Counted from the stretch's first letter, positions 16,122-24,677 are shown. The stretch: 29,905 nt of DNA from DATCLS01 sp036563805 (GCA_036563805.1 DATCLS010000018.1:1-29905), one strand, 5' to 3'. The notes: generated by a model not told the origin, from the letters alone. Translations and numbers: made by a program.

Positions 16122-16153
16122 CCGGGACCAGCCCGGCACCGGGACCAGCCCGG
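16122..16153 (+). repeat. Two tandem 15-bp direct repeats in the divergent gap
   Basis: CCGGGACCAGCCCGG occurs at 16122-16136 and again at 16139-16153, 17 nt apart. It lies between the divergent esterase and phosphotransferase-like genes. It may be a regulator site, or simply slippage in GC-rich DNA. Confidence 0.5.
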
Positions 16154-16250
16154 GCGTCCGGGGCGGGCCCCGGATGGGCCGTCCGGAGGCCGGCCCGGTA
16201 GGGTGGCAGGCGCTGGGAGGCGGGCGGTGACAACAGGGGGGGATTGCCAC

Positions 16251-17291
16251 ATGGCGGTACTCCGTCGGCGCGGCCGGCGCCCGGACACCGGGTCGCTCGA
16301 CCCGGCCGCCGACCTCGACCTCGACGCGGTCGCCGCGGCCGTGCTCGACGCCGCCGAGGCGGCGCTGGGCGAGCGGCTAGCGCTCGACCACGGTCCCGAG
16401 CCCGTCCTCGGCTACGGGCCCGACGCCTACCGGGTGCGGCTGGCGACCGCCGACCCGCGCTGGTCGGGGACGCTGCTGGCCCGCACGTCCGACCCCGCGG
16501 TGCTGGCCCGCGAGGCGGCCTGGCTCGACGCCCTGCGGACCCACGGTTTCCCGGCCGCCGAACCGGTGGCCGGGCCGGAGGCGGCGGACGCCGGCGTGCT
16601 CGTCTTCCGCCAGCCCCCGGGCGACAGCCTGGCCACCGCCATGGTGGCCAACATCACCGCCGTCCCCCAGTTCCTGGCCGCTTTCGGTCAGCTCCACGGC
16701 CGCCTCCACGCCCTGCCGGCCGGCGACCTGGGCGTCGAGGACGCCAGCGGCTGGGACGACCCCCTCGACGAGCTGGTCGCCCGCACCGGGCCGGAGGCGG
16801 TCGGCGCCGAGGTGGCCGGCGAGCTGGGCTGGCTGGCCGACCACCGGCCGGGCGGCGGGGCACCCGTCCCCTGCCACACCGAGCTCAGCCCGGCGTACGT
16901 GTACCTGGAGGGCACCGACACGGCCACGGCCACCGCCGTCAACTGGACCCGCGCCCGCCTGACCGACGCCGCCTACGACGTGGCCGGCACGGTGACCGCC
17001 TTCTGGTCGGTGCCGATCTACGTCGACAACGCCCTTCACCGCCGGGCGCTGAAGATGGCCCGCGACAGCCTGGTGGCGACCTACCTCGACGCCTACCGGG
17101 CGGCGGCGCCGGCGCCGCCGGACGAGGACGGGCTCCGGTACTGGCAGGCCTTCCACGTGGGCTGGCTGATCGTCGACGTCGTCCGCCGCCTCCACGGCGT
17201 CAACGGCCCGTGGGAGGGCGGCACGATCGTGCCCCAGCCCGACGCTACGTTGGCCGAGCTGCGCGACCGGTTCCGCGAGCTGACGGCCTGA
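16251..17291 (+). CDS. Aminoglycoside-phosphotransferase-fold protein with altered catalytic residues
   Basis: 346 residues from ATG 16251, with GGGGGGA about 8 nt upstream. The order of motifs is that of the APH/choline kinase fold (PF01636): an N-lobe with ALRTHGFPAAEPVAG, the linker VLVFRQPPGDSLA, FGQLHGRLHAL (the helix before the catalytic loop), then the catalytic loop and the metal loop, and YDVAGTVTAFWSVP. The catalytic loop, usually HGDxxxxN, reads C-H209-T-E211-L-S-P-A-Y, so the base Asp is Glu and the Asn is absent. The metal-binding D-W of the next strand is N231-W232. Both key residues are therefore replaced. It may be a pseudokinase, or a kinase using altered chemistry. The gene ends in a strong hairpin. 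Confidence 0.8.
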   Translation: MAVLRRRGRRPDTGSLDPAADLDLDAVAAAVLDAAEAALGERLALDHGPEPVLGYGPDAYRVRLATADPRWSGTLLARTSDPAVLAREAAWLDALRTHGFPAAEPVAGPEAADAGVLVFRQPPGDSLATAMVANITAVPQFLAAFGQLHGRLHALPAGDLGVEDASGWDDPLDELVARTGPEAVGAEVAGELGWLADHRPGGGAPVPCHTELSPAYVYLEGTDTATATAVNWTRARLTDAAYDVAGTVTAFWSVPIYVDNALHRRALKMARDSLVATYLDAYRAAAPAPPDEDGLRYWQAFHVGWLIVDVVRRLHGVNGPWEGGTIVPQPDATLAELRDRFRELTA

Positions 17292-17292
17292 C

Positions 17293-17323
17293 GCCGACCC
17301 TGCCGGCGGCCGGCAGGGTCGGC
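17293..17323 (+). terminator. Strong hairpin after the phosphotransferase-fold gene
   Basis: GCCGACCCTGCCGG (17293-17306) pairs perfectly over 14 bp with CCGGCAGGGTCGGC (17310-17323) across a 3-nt loop, starting one base after the stop codon. There is no T-tract. It most likely terminates this gene. Confidence 0.75.
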
Positions 17324-17329
17324 CCGGCT

Positions 17330-17525
17330 CAGCGGCGGCCTTGCCGGCGGTCACCGGCCGGCGACACGGCCCCGCCCCAGCGGCCGGCGACGCGGCGCGG
17401 CTCAGCGGCGGCCTTGCCGGCGGTCACCGGCCGGCGACACGGCCCCGACTCGGCGGCCGGCGACGCGGCCCGACTCGGCGGCCGGCGACACGGCCCCGCC
17501 CCAGCGGCCGGCGACACGCCGCGGT
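17330..17525. repeat. GC-rich direct-repeat cluster between convergent genes
   Basis: A 45-bp unit at 17330-17374 is repeated exactly at 17403-17447, 73 nt apart. Inside and beyond it, the core GGCCGGCGAC starts at 17356, 17382, 17429, 17455, 17480 and 17506, mostly 25-26 nt apart. The cluster fills the gap between the convergent phosphotransferase-fold gene and the last glycosyltransferase gene. The spacers are themselves GC-rich and similar, which argues against CRISPR. It may act as a terminator, a protein-binding array, or be a relic of local duplication. Confidence 0.75.
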
Positions 17526-18719
17526 TCAGCGGTGGGCCAGCACCGGGAGCCGCTCGAGCCGGTCGGCGGCGGCCGCCGGCCCGCCGGCCGCGGCGAACGA
17601 GTCGCGCATCCGGGCCGCGCCCCGGCGCAGGTCGGGGTCACGCAGCGCCCGCTCGACGGCCTCGCGCAGCCCGTCGGCCGTCACCCGCCCGAACTTGACC
17701 CGGATGCCGGCCCCGGCCGCCACCACCTGGTCGGCGATCACCGGCTGGTCGTCGCGGATCGGGGCCACCACCAGCGGGATCCCGTGGGCCAGCGCCTCGC
17801 ACACGGTGTTGTGCCCGCCGTGGCACACGACGGCGTCGACGTGGGCCAGGAGGTCGAGCTGCGGGACCCGGGGGACGACCCGCACGTTGGGCGCCGGCTC
17901 GTCGACCAGGTCGGGCGGCGCCACGATCACGCCCCGGACGTCCAGCGCCCCCAGGGCGGCCGCCGCCTTCCGGAAGAAGGGGGCGCCGTTGTGGGCGTTG
18001 AGCGTGCCCAACGACACGAGCACGACCGGCGTGGGGTCGTCGGGGCCGGGCAACCAGCCCCAGTCGAACGCCGTGTCGGCGCCGCGCTCGCCGATCGAGG
18101 GCCCGACGAAGGCGTAGTGGTCGGGGAAGCCGGACCGCCCCACGAACGCCTCGGTCGAGAACACGAGCACGAGGTGTGGCGAGAACCGGATGTCCATGGT
18201 GGCCACTGCGGCGGCGTCGAGGCCGGCGCCCACCAGGAAGTCGCGCTGGAGGCCGTCGGCCCACTCCTTCAGGCGAGGCAGCGCGGCCAGCGAATCGTCC
18301 AGCGTCGCCGAGGTGCTGGCCGACGTGGCCCACGGCAGGCCCCGGGCCTCGGCGACCGCGACGCCGGCCAGCGCCTGCTGGTCGACCACGACGGCGTCGG
18401 GGGCGAAGGCGTCGACCGCCGCCCGCACGCCGGGCAGCATGCTCTCGTTCAGCGGCACGAGGAACTCGCCGACCAGGTGCTTGACCGCGGCGGTGCCCCG
18501 CAGGTGGTCGATCTCGCCCCGGGTCACGGCCAGCACGCCGGCCGGCAGCGGCTCACCCGCCGGCAGGAGCCGGGCGCCGGCGGGCAGGAGGTCGGCCACC
18601 ACCTCGCGGGGGCCGGCCCAGGCGACGTCGTGGCCGCGGGCCGCCAGCTCGCGCCCCACGGCCAGCGTCGGGTTGACGTGCCCGGCCAGCGGCGGGACGA
18701 CGAACAGGAACCGGCTCAC
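17526..18719 (-). CDS. UGT/MGT-like family 1 glycosyltransferase (paralogue 1)
   Basis: 397 residues from GTG 18719, which overlaps the upstream methyltransferase stop by 4 nt (GTGA). The GT-B fold starts SRFLFVVPPLAGHVNP, with H14 in the place of the catalytic base of macrolide-type GT1 enzymes. In the second half, RVPQLDLLAHVDAVVCHGG, NTVCEALAHGIPLVV and APIRDDQPVIADQV form the nucleotide-sugar binding region. It should transfer a sugar to a lipophilic or polyketide acceptor. It closely resembles the other glycosyltransferase in this cluster (22551-23768), especially in the donor-binding half. It is the last gene of the seven-gene operon. Confidence 0.93.
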   Translation of the reverse strand: MSRFLFVVPPLAGHVNPTLAVGRELAARGHDVAWAGPREVVADLLPAGARLLPAGEPLPAGVLAVTRGEIDHLRGTAAVKHLVGEFLVPLNESMLPGVRAAVDAFAPDAVVVDQQALAGVAVAEARGLPWATSASTSATLDDSLAALPRLKEWADGLQRDFLVGAGLDAAAVATMDIRFSPHLVLVFSTEAFVGRSGFPDHYAFVGPSIGERGADTAFDWGWLPGPDDPTPVVLVSLGTLNAHNGAPFFRKAAAALGALDVRGVIVAPPDLVDEPAPNVRVVPRVPQLDLLAHVDAVVCHGGHNTVCEALAHGIPLVVAPIRDDQPVIADQVVAAGAGIRVKFGRVTADGLREAVERALRDPDLRRGAARMRDSFAAAGGPAAAADRLERLPVLAHR

Positions 18720-19585
18720 CGGGCCCGCCGGGGCCGGGGCCCCCGGGACTCCCGCCGGCGGAACGCCAGCACGTGGTACTGCCACCCGCCGGCGGTGGCC
18801 AGCGCCTCCACACCGTGCAGCGTGCTGATGCCGGCCTCGGCGCCCGACTCGCGGTACAGGCGCCGCCGGGCCGGGTAGGTCGGCAGCGTCTGGAGGGTGA
18901 TGTCGTCGTCGACCAGCAGATCGAAGCCCGCGCCCCGGCCCAGCTTCTCGTAGCCCGCCGGCGTGAGCGGCTTGGCCGACCGGCCGTACCAGTTGCTCTC
19001 GTTCAGGCCGGCGCTGTCCATCGTCGCCGCGATCGACGGCAGCGCGCCCGGGGCCATCAGGAAGTCGGACACGCCCAGCGTCCCGCCCGGCTTGAGGACC
19101 CGGGCCGCCTCCCGGAAGAACGCCCGCCGGCTCGGGAAGTGGAACAGGCACTCGATGGCCAGCACGTGGTCGAGCGAGTTGTCGGCCACCGGCAGCGAGC
19201 AGCCGTCGGCGGTCACGAACGTGATCGGCCGCTCGGCGCCCGGCTCGGCCCGGGCCCCGAGCAGGCGGCGGGCCCACCGGATCTGGCGGACGTCGATGTT
19301 GAGCCCGACCAGCTGGCAGCCCGGGTAGTGGGTGTCGAGGTAGTCGAGGGTGCCGCCGAACCCGCAGCCGACGTCGAGGATCCGGCTGCCGGCGGTGACC
19401 TGGGCCGAGCGCAGGACGTGCTCGGTCAGCGCCTCGGCGGCCCGGAAGTAGCGCTCGGGGCTGTCGTCCTCGACCTCGGGGTCGGAGAACATCCCCCAGT
19501 GGAGGTGGCGCCAGAACGCCGGCGGCCCGCCCTCCTCCAGGTGGGCGATGGCGGAGTCGACGTAGGGCAGCTCGATGGCGGGCAC
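18716..19585 (-). CDS. SAM-dependent methyltransferase (paralogue 1)
   Basis: 289 residues from GTG 19585, preferred because GGAGG lies 5 nt upstream; a GTG at 19591 sits directly on that site and would overlap the preceding stop. Class I fold: SAM-binding motif ILDVGCGFGG (69-78), GLNID as the acidic end of strand 2, TADGCSLPVADNSLDHVLAIE and VLKPGGTLGVSDFLM. The N-terminal PYVDSAIAHLEEGGPPAFWRH and WYGRSAKPLTPAGYEKLG are shared with the paralogue at 21639-22532. Such Methyltransf_11 enzymes methylate O, N or C atoms of small molecules in natural-product pathways. The C-terminus is basic and low in complexity. Confidence 0.92.
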   Translation of the reverse strand: MPAIELPYVDSAIAHLEEGGPPAFWRHLHWGMFSDPEVEDDSPERYFRAAEALTEHVLRSAQVTAGSRILDVGCGFGGTLDYLDTHYPGCQLVGLNIDVRQIRWARRLLGARAEPGAERPITFVTADGCSLPVADNSLDHVLAIECLFHFPSRRAFFREAARVLKPGGTLGVSDFLMAPGALPSIAATMDSAGLNESNWYGRSAKPLTPAGYEKLGRGAGFDLLVDDDITLQTLPTYPARRRLYRESGAEAGISTLHGVEALATAGGWQYHVLAFRRRESRGPRPRRAR

Positions 19586-19587
19586 GG

Positions 19588-21639
19588 TCACCTCCTGCGG
19601 GCGACGATGCGGTAGGCGTTGCCGGGCGTGGTGGCGCCGGGCCGGCGCAGGCGGGCGTCCTTCACCTCGTCGGCGACCTTGGTCACCGCGAACGCCGGCA
19701 GGGACGCCAGGAACGCCGCGCACCGCTTGACCCGGTCGGCGGTGGTGGGCGGCGGCAGCCACGGCAGGTGCGGGCTGCGGGCCACCTCCTGCATGGCGAG
19801 GGCGACGGCGTTGAACAGCTCGCCGCCCATGGTCGCCTCGCCCCGCTGCACGCACAGGATCTCGAAGCCGCTCTCCTCCAGCGTCGAGACCAGCTCCCGG
19901 CAGGTGATGAAGTGCTGGTGCTGGGGCTGCGCCCACTGCCACCAGAACCGGCCGAGGCGGCGGGCCCACGGCGACTCGGCGTCGGGCATCTCGATCATGA
20001 AGTGGCCGCCCGGCTCGAGCACCTTGGCCACCGCGTCGAGCTCGCGCCGGGGCTCGCGGGTGTGCTCGAGGTAGTGGTGCATGCTCACCACGTCGTAGGA
20101 GCGGGGCAGGCCGTCGGCCATGTCGGGGAACAGCCCCCGATAGGCCGTGTCGATGCGCCCGTAGCGCTGGGCCCGCTCGACCGACTCGGCGATGTCCGTG
20201 CCGTCGAACGTGGCCTCGGGCCAGCGCTGGCGGGCCGCCAGCGGGAAGTGGCCGTGGCCGGTGCCCACGTCGAGCCAGGCGCGGGGCTCGGTGAACCGGG
20301 CGAGCGTGTCGAGGCGGCGCTCGTAGATCGGGGTCAGGGCGCCGAAGCTGATCTCGGCCAGCTCCTCGCCGATGCCGTCGTAGGCGTGCTCGTAGTAGTA
20401 GTCGAGGCCGCGGACGGTCAGCGCCGGGTTCTGGAAGACGTGGCCGCAATCGGCGCACTCGTCGAGGTGGAACGTGCCCGGCTTGGCCTGGAGCAGGTCG
20501 CCCACGGTCAGTCGGGGCGAGATGCGCCCCGACCCGCACCACGGGCAGGTGTCGCGCCGGGGCTCGAACAGCTCGGTGGTCGGCGGCGGCGCCGGGACCG
20601 GCGCGGCCGCCCGCCGGCGCCGCTCGGCCCTCGTGGCCTCGTAGCCCGCCCGGGCGGTTCGGACGTTGTCGGCCCAGGCCCGCGGCAGGCGCAGGGCGCA
20701 CGCCGCGGCCAGGTCGGGCGGGGTCAGCGAGGTCGGTCGGTCGCTCGCCGCGCCGCTCGACCCGGCGCCGCCCGCGCCGTCGCCCCTCGACCCGCCGCCC
20801 GCGCCGTCGCCCCTCGACAGGGCGCCGGCCGTCCGGCCGCCGAACACGAGCGCCGGCTGGGCGCACCAGGTGGCCAACGCGGCGAGCGCCGGGACCGGCG
20901 CCACGGCCAGCCCGAGCGTGAGCACGGCCAAGTACGTGGTCTCGGCCCCCACCAACACCGGCGGCAGGGACGTGTAGGGCCGGGCGAACGCCGTCAGCTC
21001 CTCCAGCTCGCGCCAGCGGGCGTCGGGGGCGGCGGGCGCGGTGCGCAGCCGGGGTGCCAGGCGCAGCAGCGACCGCCCGGGGGCGTGCCGCTGGGCGTCG
21101 ATGGTGTGGCGGACCAGCGTCCCCCGGTCGAGCCCCTCGGGGCCGGCCTGTGGGGCGGGCGCAGCGACCATGCGGGCGGCCAGGTCGGGGTGGAGCGCCA
21201 CGGCCTCGTGGGTCCCGCCCGGCGGGTCGGTCTCCCGGCCGAACGTAGCCGGGTCGACCCGGCGCAGCAGCCACAGGGCCCGCTCGACCGGCAGGTCGGG
21301 CGGAACGAGGTCGACGATCTCGGCGCCGGTGGCCACCATCTCGCGGGCGACGGCGGCCCGGGTGCGCTCGTCGACCGCGGCGCCGGCGACGGCCACGACG
21401 TCGACGTCCCCGGCCGCCACGTGGGCGGAGGCCCCGCCCTCGTCGGCCGAGGCGTCGGCGTCGGTGGTGACGCCGGCGCCGGTGACGCCGTCAGGGTCGG
21501 AGTCCGGCAGGGCGACGAGCGCCCGGCGGCGGCGCCGGAGCGACAAGGCCTCGGCCACCTGCCCGGCGGCCAGCGCCCACAGGAGGAGGCGGAGCAGGCG
21601 GCGACCCCGCCCGCGGCTCGTGCGGTGGGTGCGGGCCAT
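19588..21639 (-). CDS. Large methyltransferase with zinc-ribbon and unrecognised N-terminal region
   Basis: 683 residues. The ATG at 21639 follows GGAGG by about 6 nt and overlaps the preceding stop by one base. The C-terminal part carries two CxxC pairs (C365/C368 in CPWCGSG, C395/C398 in CADCGHVF) forming a probable zinc ribbon, then a class I methyltransferase with SAM motif WLDVGTGHGHFP (455-466), DGTDI, MHHYLEHTREP and LEPGGHFMIEMPD. Zinc ribbon plus Methyltransf_23 is a known combination for sugar and small-molecule methyltransferases. The first ~350 residues are unusual: a short hydrophobic stretch (14-31), a second at about 234-262 and a Gly/Asp-rich linker (272-300, SRGDGAGG twice). 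I recognise no family there. It lies between the two smaller methyltransferases. Confidence 0.85.
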   Translation of the reverse strand: MARTHRTSRGRGRRLLRLLLWALAAGQVAEALSLRRRRRALVALPDSDPDGVTGAGVTTDADASADEGGASAHVAAGDVDVVAVAGAAVDERTRAAVAREMVATGAEIVDLVPPDLPVERALWLLRRVDPATFGRETDPPGGTHEAVALHPDLAARMVAAPAPQAGPEGLDRGTLVRHTIDAQRHAPGRSLLRLAPRLRTAPAAPDARWRELEELTAFARPYTSLPPVLVGAETTYLAVLTLGLAVAPVPALAALATWCAQPALVFGGRTAGALSRGDGAGGGSRGDGAGGAGSSGAASDRPTSLTPPDLAAACALRLPRAWADNVRTARAGYEATRAERRRRAAAPVPAPPPTTELFEPRRDTCPWCGSGRISPRLTVGDLLQAKPGTFHLDECADCGHVFQNPALTVRGLDYYYEHAYDGIGEELAEISFGALTPIYERRLDTLARFTEPRAWLDVGTGHGHFPLAARQRWPEATFDGTDIAESVERAQRYGRIDTAYRGLFPDMADGLPRSYDVVSMHHYLEHTREPRRELDAVAKVLEPGGHFMIEMPDAESPWARRLGRFWWQWAQPQHQHFITCRELVSTLEESGFEILCVQRGEATMGGELFNAVALAMQEVARSPHLPWLPPPTTADRVKRCAAFLASLPAFAVTKVADEVKDARLRRPGATTPGNAYRIVARRR

Positions 21640-22532
21640 CACGCCCTCCTGCGGAAGGCCAGGACGTGGTACTGCAGGGCGCCCGACACGGACAGCTCCT
21701 CGAGCCCGCCGGTCGTCGTCACGCCGCCGGGCTCGTCGGTGGCCGAGGCCAGGAACGCCAGCGCCCGGTAGGTCGGGAGCGTCTGCCGGTTCACGTCGTC
21801 GACGATCTCGAGGTCGAGGCCGGCGCGGCGCCCGAGCCGCCGGTAGCCGGCCGGGGTGAGCGGCCGGGCCATGTGCCCGTACCAGTTGCCGTCGCCCAGG
21901 GTCTCCTGCCCCATCCGGGCGGCGATCGTGTGGAGGGCCCCGGGCGCCATGAGGAAGTCGGACAGGGCCAGCGTCCCGCCCGGCTTCAGCACCCGGCCGG
22001 CCTCCATCAGGAAGTCGCGCCGGCTCGGGAAGTGGAAGATGCACTCGACGGCCAGCACGTGGTCCATCGAGGCGTCGGCGACTGGCAAGCGGCACCCGTC
22101 CGCGGTGACGAAGGCGAACGGGTGGGTGGCGGCGTCGCCCGTGAACCCGAGCAGCCGCCGCCCCGCCAACAGCTGGCGGACGTCGATGTTGATGCCGACC
22201 ATCCGGCACCCGGGGTGACGCTCGCGGATCAGGTCGAGCGTGCCGCCGAACCCGCAGCCCACGTCGAGCACCCGGCTGCCGGCCCGCACGCCGGCGGCGT
22301 CGACGATGTGCTCGGTCATCGCCACGGCGGCGCGCAGGTAGCGCTCGGGGCTGGGGTCGTCGACCTCCGGATCGGGGAACAGGCCCCAGTGGAAATGCCG
22401 CCAGAACGGCAACTCCGACCCGTTGGCGATGTGCTCCAGCGCCGAGTCGACGTACTCGAACCTGACCCCGGACGACGCGGACGTCGCAGACGTCGTGGCC
22501 GCATCCGTGGCCGTGCCCATGGTCGTGTCCAT
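21639..22532 (-). CDS. SAM-dependent methyltransferase (paralogue 2)
   Basis: 297 residues from ATG 22532, with GGGAGGG immediately upstream. After a ~20-residue Thr/Ala-rich tail, the sequence tracks paralogue 1 closely: YVDSALEHIANGSELPFWRH, SAM motif VLDVGCGFGG (88-97), GINIDVRQL, TADGCRLPVADASMDHVLAVE, VLKPGGTLALSDFLMAPGAL and WYGHMARPLTPAGYRRLG. Both paralogues end with a shared QYHVLAFRRR. Two close copies in one operon suggest successive methylations of the same or similar acceptors, or recent duplication. The stop overlaps the ATG of the large methyltransferase (TGATG). Confidence 0.93.
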   Translation of the reverse strand: MDTTMGTATDAATTSATSASSGVRFEYVDSALEHIANGSELPFWRHFHWGLFPDPEVDDPSPERYLRAAVAMTEHIVDAAGVRAGSRVLDVGCGFGGTLDLIRERHPGCRMVGINIDVRQLLAGRRLLGFTGDAATHPFAFVTADGCRLPVADASMDHVLAVECIFHFPSRRDFLMEAGRVLKPGGTLALSDFLMAPGALHTIAARMGQETLGDGNWYGHMARPLTPAGYRRLGRRAGLDLEIVDDVNRQTLPTYRALAFLASATDEPGGVTTTGGLEELSVSGALQYHVLAFRRRA

Positions 22533-22550
22533 GGCCCCTCCCAGCGAGAT

Positions 22551-23768
22551 CTACTGTATCGCCCTATCGACGCGGGCGTCGGTAACGGGCTCGAGCAGCC
22601 CCTCCAGCCGCTCGGCCGCCAGCCGGGCTCCCCCGGCCGCGACGAACGAGGCCCGCACCCGCTCGGCGGCCGCCCGGTACTCCGGTTCGGTCAGCACGGC
22701 CCCGATGGCCGCCGCCAGCGCGGCCGCCGTGACCCGGGCGAACTTGACCCGGATCCCCGCCCCTGCGGCCGCCACCTGCTCGGCGACGATCGGCTGGTCG
22801 TCGCGGATCGGCGCCACCACCAAGGGCAGCCCCTGGGCCAGCGCCTCGCACACCGTGTTGTGGCCCCCGTGGCACACGACCGCCGCCATGCGGGGCAGCA
22901 GCGCCAGCTGCGGCACCCGCGGCGCGACCAGCACGTTGTCCGGCGGGTCGGGCACCAGGTCGGGCGGGGCGACCAGCACGGCGCGGGCGGCCATGCCCTG
23001 CATCGCCTCCGCCATGGCGGCGAAGAACCGCTCGCCGCTGCGCCAGTTCAGCGTGCCCAGCGAGGCCAGCACGACCGGCCCGGACCCCCGGTCGAGCCAG
23101 TCCCACGGGAACGGCGTGTCGTCGGGCCGGTCGCCGATGAGCGGGCCGACCAGCTCGTAGTGGTCGGGGAACCGCAGAGCCGACCCGACCAGCTCGGCGG
23201 TGGTGAGCGCCAGCACCAGGTGCGGCGAGAACCGGGGGTCGAACGTGGCCGCCCGGCGGGGGTCGAGGCCGGCGTCGACCAGCAGCTCGCGCAGCCGCTC
23301 GCCCAGCCAGGTGGCCATCTGGGGGGCGGCGGCCAGCGGGTCGATCAGCTCGGCCGACGTGGTGGCGCACGTGGCCCAGCGGACGCCGCGCAGCTCCGCC
23401 ACGGCCGCCCCGGCCAGGGCCTGCTGGTCGACCACCAGCACGTCGGGCCCGAAGGCGTCGACGGCGGCGTGGACGCCGGGCACGAGCTGGCGGTTGACCG
23501 GCAGCACGAACTCCCGCCAGCTGGCCATGAACCCTGCCGGCCCCCGGGTCCCCCGGCTCGTGTGGTGCTCGACGGCCGCGTTGACCTCGTCGGGCACCGC
23601 CTCGGCGGCCGGCAGGAACGCGACCCCCGGCGGCAGCAGCGGCGCCACCACGTCGGCGTGCCCGGTCCAGGCCACGGCGTGGCCCCGGGCCTCCAGCTCG
23701 CGCCCGAGCGGCACGGTCGGGTTGACGTGGCCGGTGAGCGGCGGGACGACGAACAGGAACCGGCCCAC
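22551..23768 (-). CDS. UGT/MGT-like family 1 glycosyltransferase (paralogue 2)
   Basis: 405 residues from GTG 23768, with GGGG 6 nt upstream. It starts GRFLFVVPPLTGHVNP with H14 as the probable base. The second half has the GT1 donor signature (RVPQLALLPRMAAVVCHGG, NTVCEALAQGLPLVV, APIRDDQPIVAEQV), close to the same region of paralogue 1. The first half, which binds the acceptor, is less alike: for example EVNAAVEHHTSRGTRGPAGF has no counterpart of the same length. This pattern suggests the same type of sugar donor but different acceptors, or acceptor sites. It is followed 18 nt later by methyltransferase paralogue 2. Confidence 0.93.
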   Translation of the reverse strand: MGRFLFVVPPLTGHVNPTVPLGRELEARGHAVAWTGHADVVAPLLPPGVAFLPAAEAVPDEVNAAVEHHTSRGTRGPAGFMASWREFVLPVNRQLVPGVHAAVDAFGPDVLVVDQQALAGAAVAELRGVRWATCATTSAELIDPLAAAPQMATWLGERLRELLVDAGLDPRRAATFDPRFSPHLVLALTTAELVGSALRFPDHYELVGPLIGDRPDDTPFPWDWLDRGSGPVVLASLGTLNWRSGERFFAAMAEAMQGMAARAVLVAPPDLVPDPPDNVLVAPRVPQLALLPRMAAVVCHGGHNTVCEALAQGLPLVVAPIRDDQPIVAEQVAAAGAGIRVKFARVTAAALAAAIGAVLTEPEYRAAAERVRASFVAAGGARLAAERLEGLLEPVTDARVDRAIQ

Positions 23769-23779
23769 GGCGTGCCCCG

Positions 23780-24673
23780 TCAGCTCTCGGTGACGGCCAG
23801 CGGGGCGCCGCCGTCGCGGTGGGCGGTCGGGGCGGCCGCCGGCCCGGCCGGCGGGCGGGACACCCGGCCGTCGCCGCCCCCGTCGGCCTCGGGGAGGCCC
23901 ACGAACCGCCGGATCAGCGTGCGCAGCTCGCCCGGCTGCAGGAACGTGGCCTTGTGATCGGCCCCCGGCGTGAGCACCACTTCGGCGTGGGGCACGAGCG
24001 TCGGGAGCTGGTCGGCCATGTTGCGGATCTCGGACCGCTCGCCGTAGACGGCCAGCACGGGGCAGCGGACCAGGGCGAAGTCGGCCGGGTCCACTGGCGG
24101 CTCGGTGCGGAGGTCCTCGAGCAGGCTCGTCGCCAGCAGCAGCCGCTTGCCCCGCTCGACCAGCAGCCGGGCCTTGCGGCGCGACGTCAGGTCGAACAGC
24201 TGCATGACCTGGTCGAGGGAGTAGTCGCCCCGCAGCGCCTCGGCGATCCGCTCCAGGTGGCCGAGGAACAGGTCGGTCCACCCCGGCGTCGGGAGCTGGG
24301 CGTCGATCAGGAACAGCGACGCGATCCGCTCGGGGTGGGCGATGGCGGCGACGATGCCGATGGCGCCCCCATAGCTGCCGCCGACCACGTGGACCGGCTC
24401 GGTGATGTCGAGGGCGTCGAGCAGCGCCACCAGGTCGTCGGCGTGGTCGCGCAGCCGGTATCCGGACGGGACGAGCTGCGAGCGCCCGTGGCCCCGCAGC
24501 GCGTAGGTGACGACGTCCGCGCTGGTGGCCAGCGGCATGCCCAGCGTGAAGCTCCAGCCCGAGTTGTCGACGGCCAGCCCGTGGACGAACACGATGACCG
24601 GCCGCGGCCCCTCCGGCCCCGTGCGGTAGCGGTTGACCCGGAACTCGATGCCGTTGGCGTGGACGGTCGCCAC
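23780..24673 (-). CDS. Alpha/beta hydrolase
   Basis: 297 residues from GTG 24673, with GGAG 10 nt upstream. Classic alpha/beta hydrolase: VIVFVHGLAVDNSGW gives the oxyanion loop, YALRGHGRS the next block, G-G-S100-Y-G-G the nucleophile elbow and H240 (GADHKATF) the general base. The acid position, usually Asp in a GxxD block, reads GERSEI; E215 might replace it. The last ~40 residues are a Gly/Pro/Ala tail. In polyketide clusters such proteins serve as off-loading thioesterases, editing enzymes or esterases. The position right after the acyl carrier protein gene (4-nt gap) supports a role acting on carrier-bound acyl chains or the released product. Confidence 0.88.
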   Translation of the reverse strand: MATVHANGIEFRVNRYRTGPEGPRPVIVFVHGLAVDNSGWSFTLGMPLATSADVVTYALRGHGRSQLVPSGYRLRDHADDLVALLDALDITEPVHVVGGSYGGAIGIVAAIAHPERIASLFLIDAQLPTPGWTDLFLGHLERIAEALRGDYSLDQVMQLFDLTSRRKARLLVERGKRLLLATSLLEDLRTEPPVDPADFALVRCPVLAVYGERSEIRNMADQLPTLVPHAEVVLTPGADHKATFLQPGELRTLIRRFVGLPEADGGGDGRVSRPPAGPAAAPTAHRDGGAPLAVTES

Positions 24674-24677
24674 CGGC

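Noticed and set aside
15957..16250. Upstream extension of the phosphotransferase-fold protein to a start at 15957
   Set aside because: The extra residues are Pro/Arg/Gly-rich and overlap the start of the divergent esterase gene. The ATG at 16251 has a ribosome-binding site and begins the recognisable part.
17330..17525. Possible CRISPR array
   Set aside because: The repeats are about 10 exact bases in 25-26 nt units, spacers resemble each other, and a larger 73-nt duplication explains the pattern. No cas genes are nearby.
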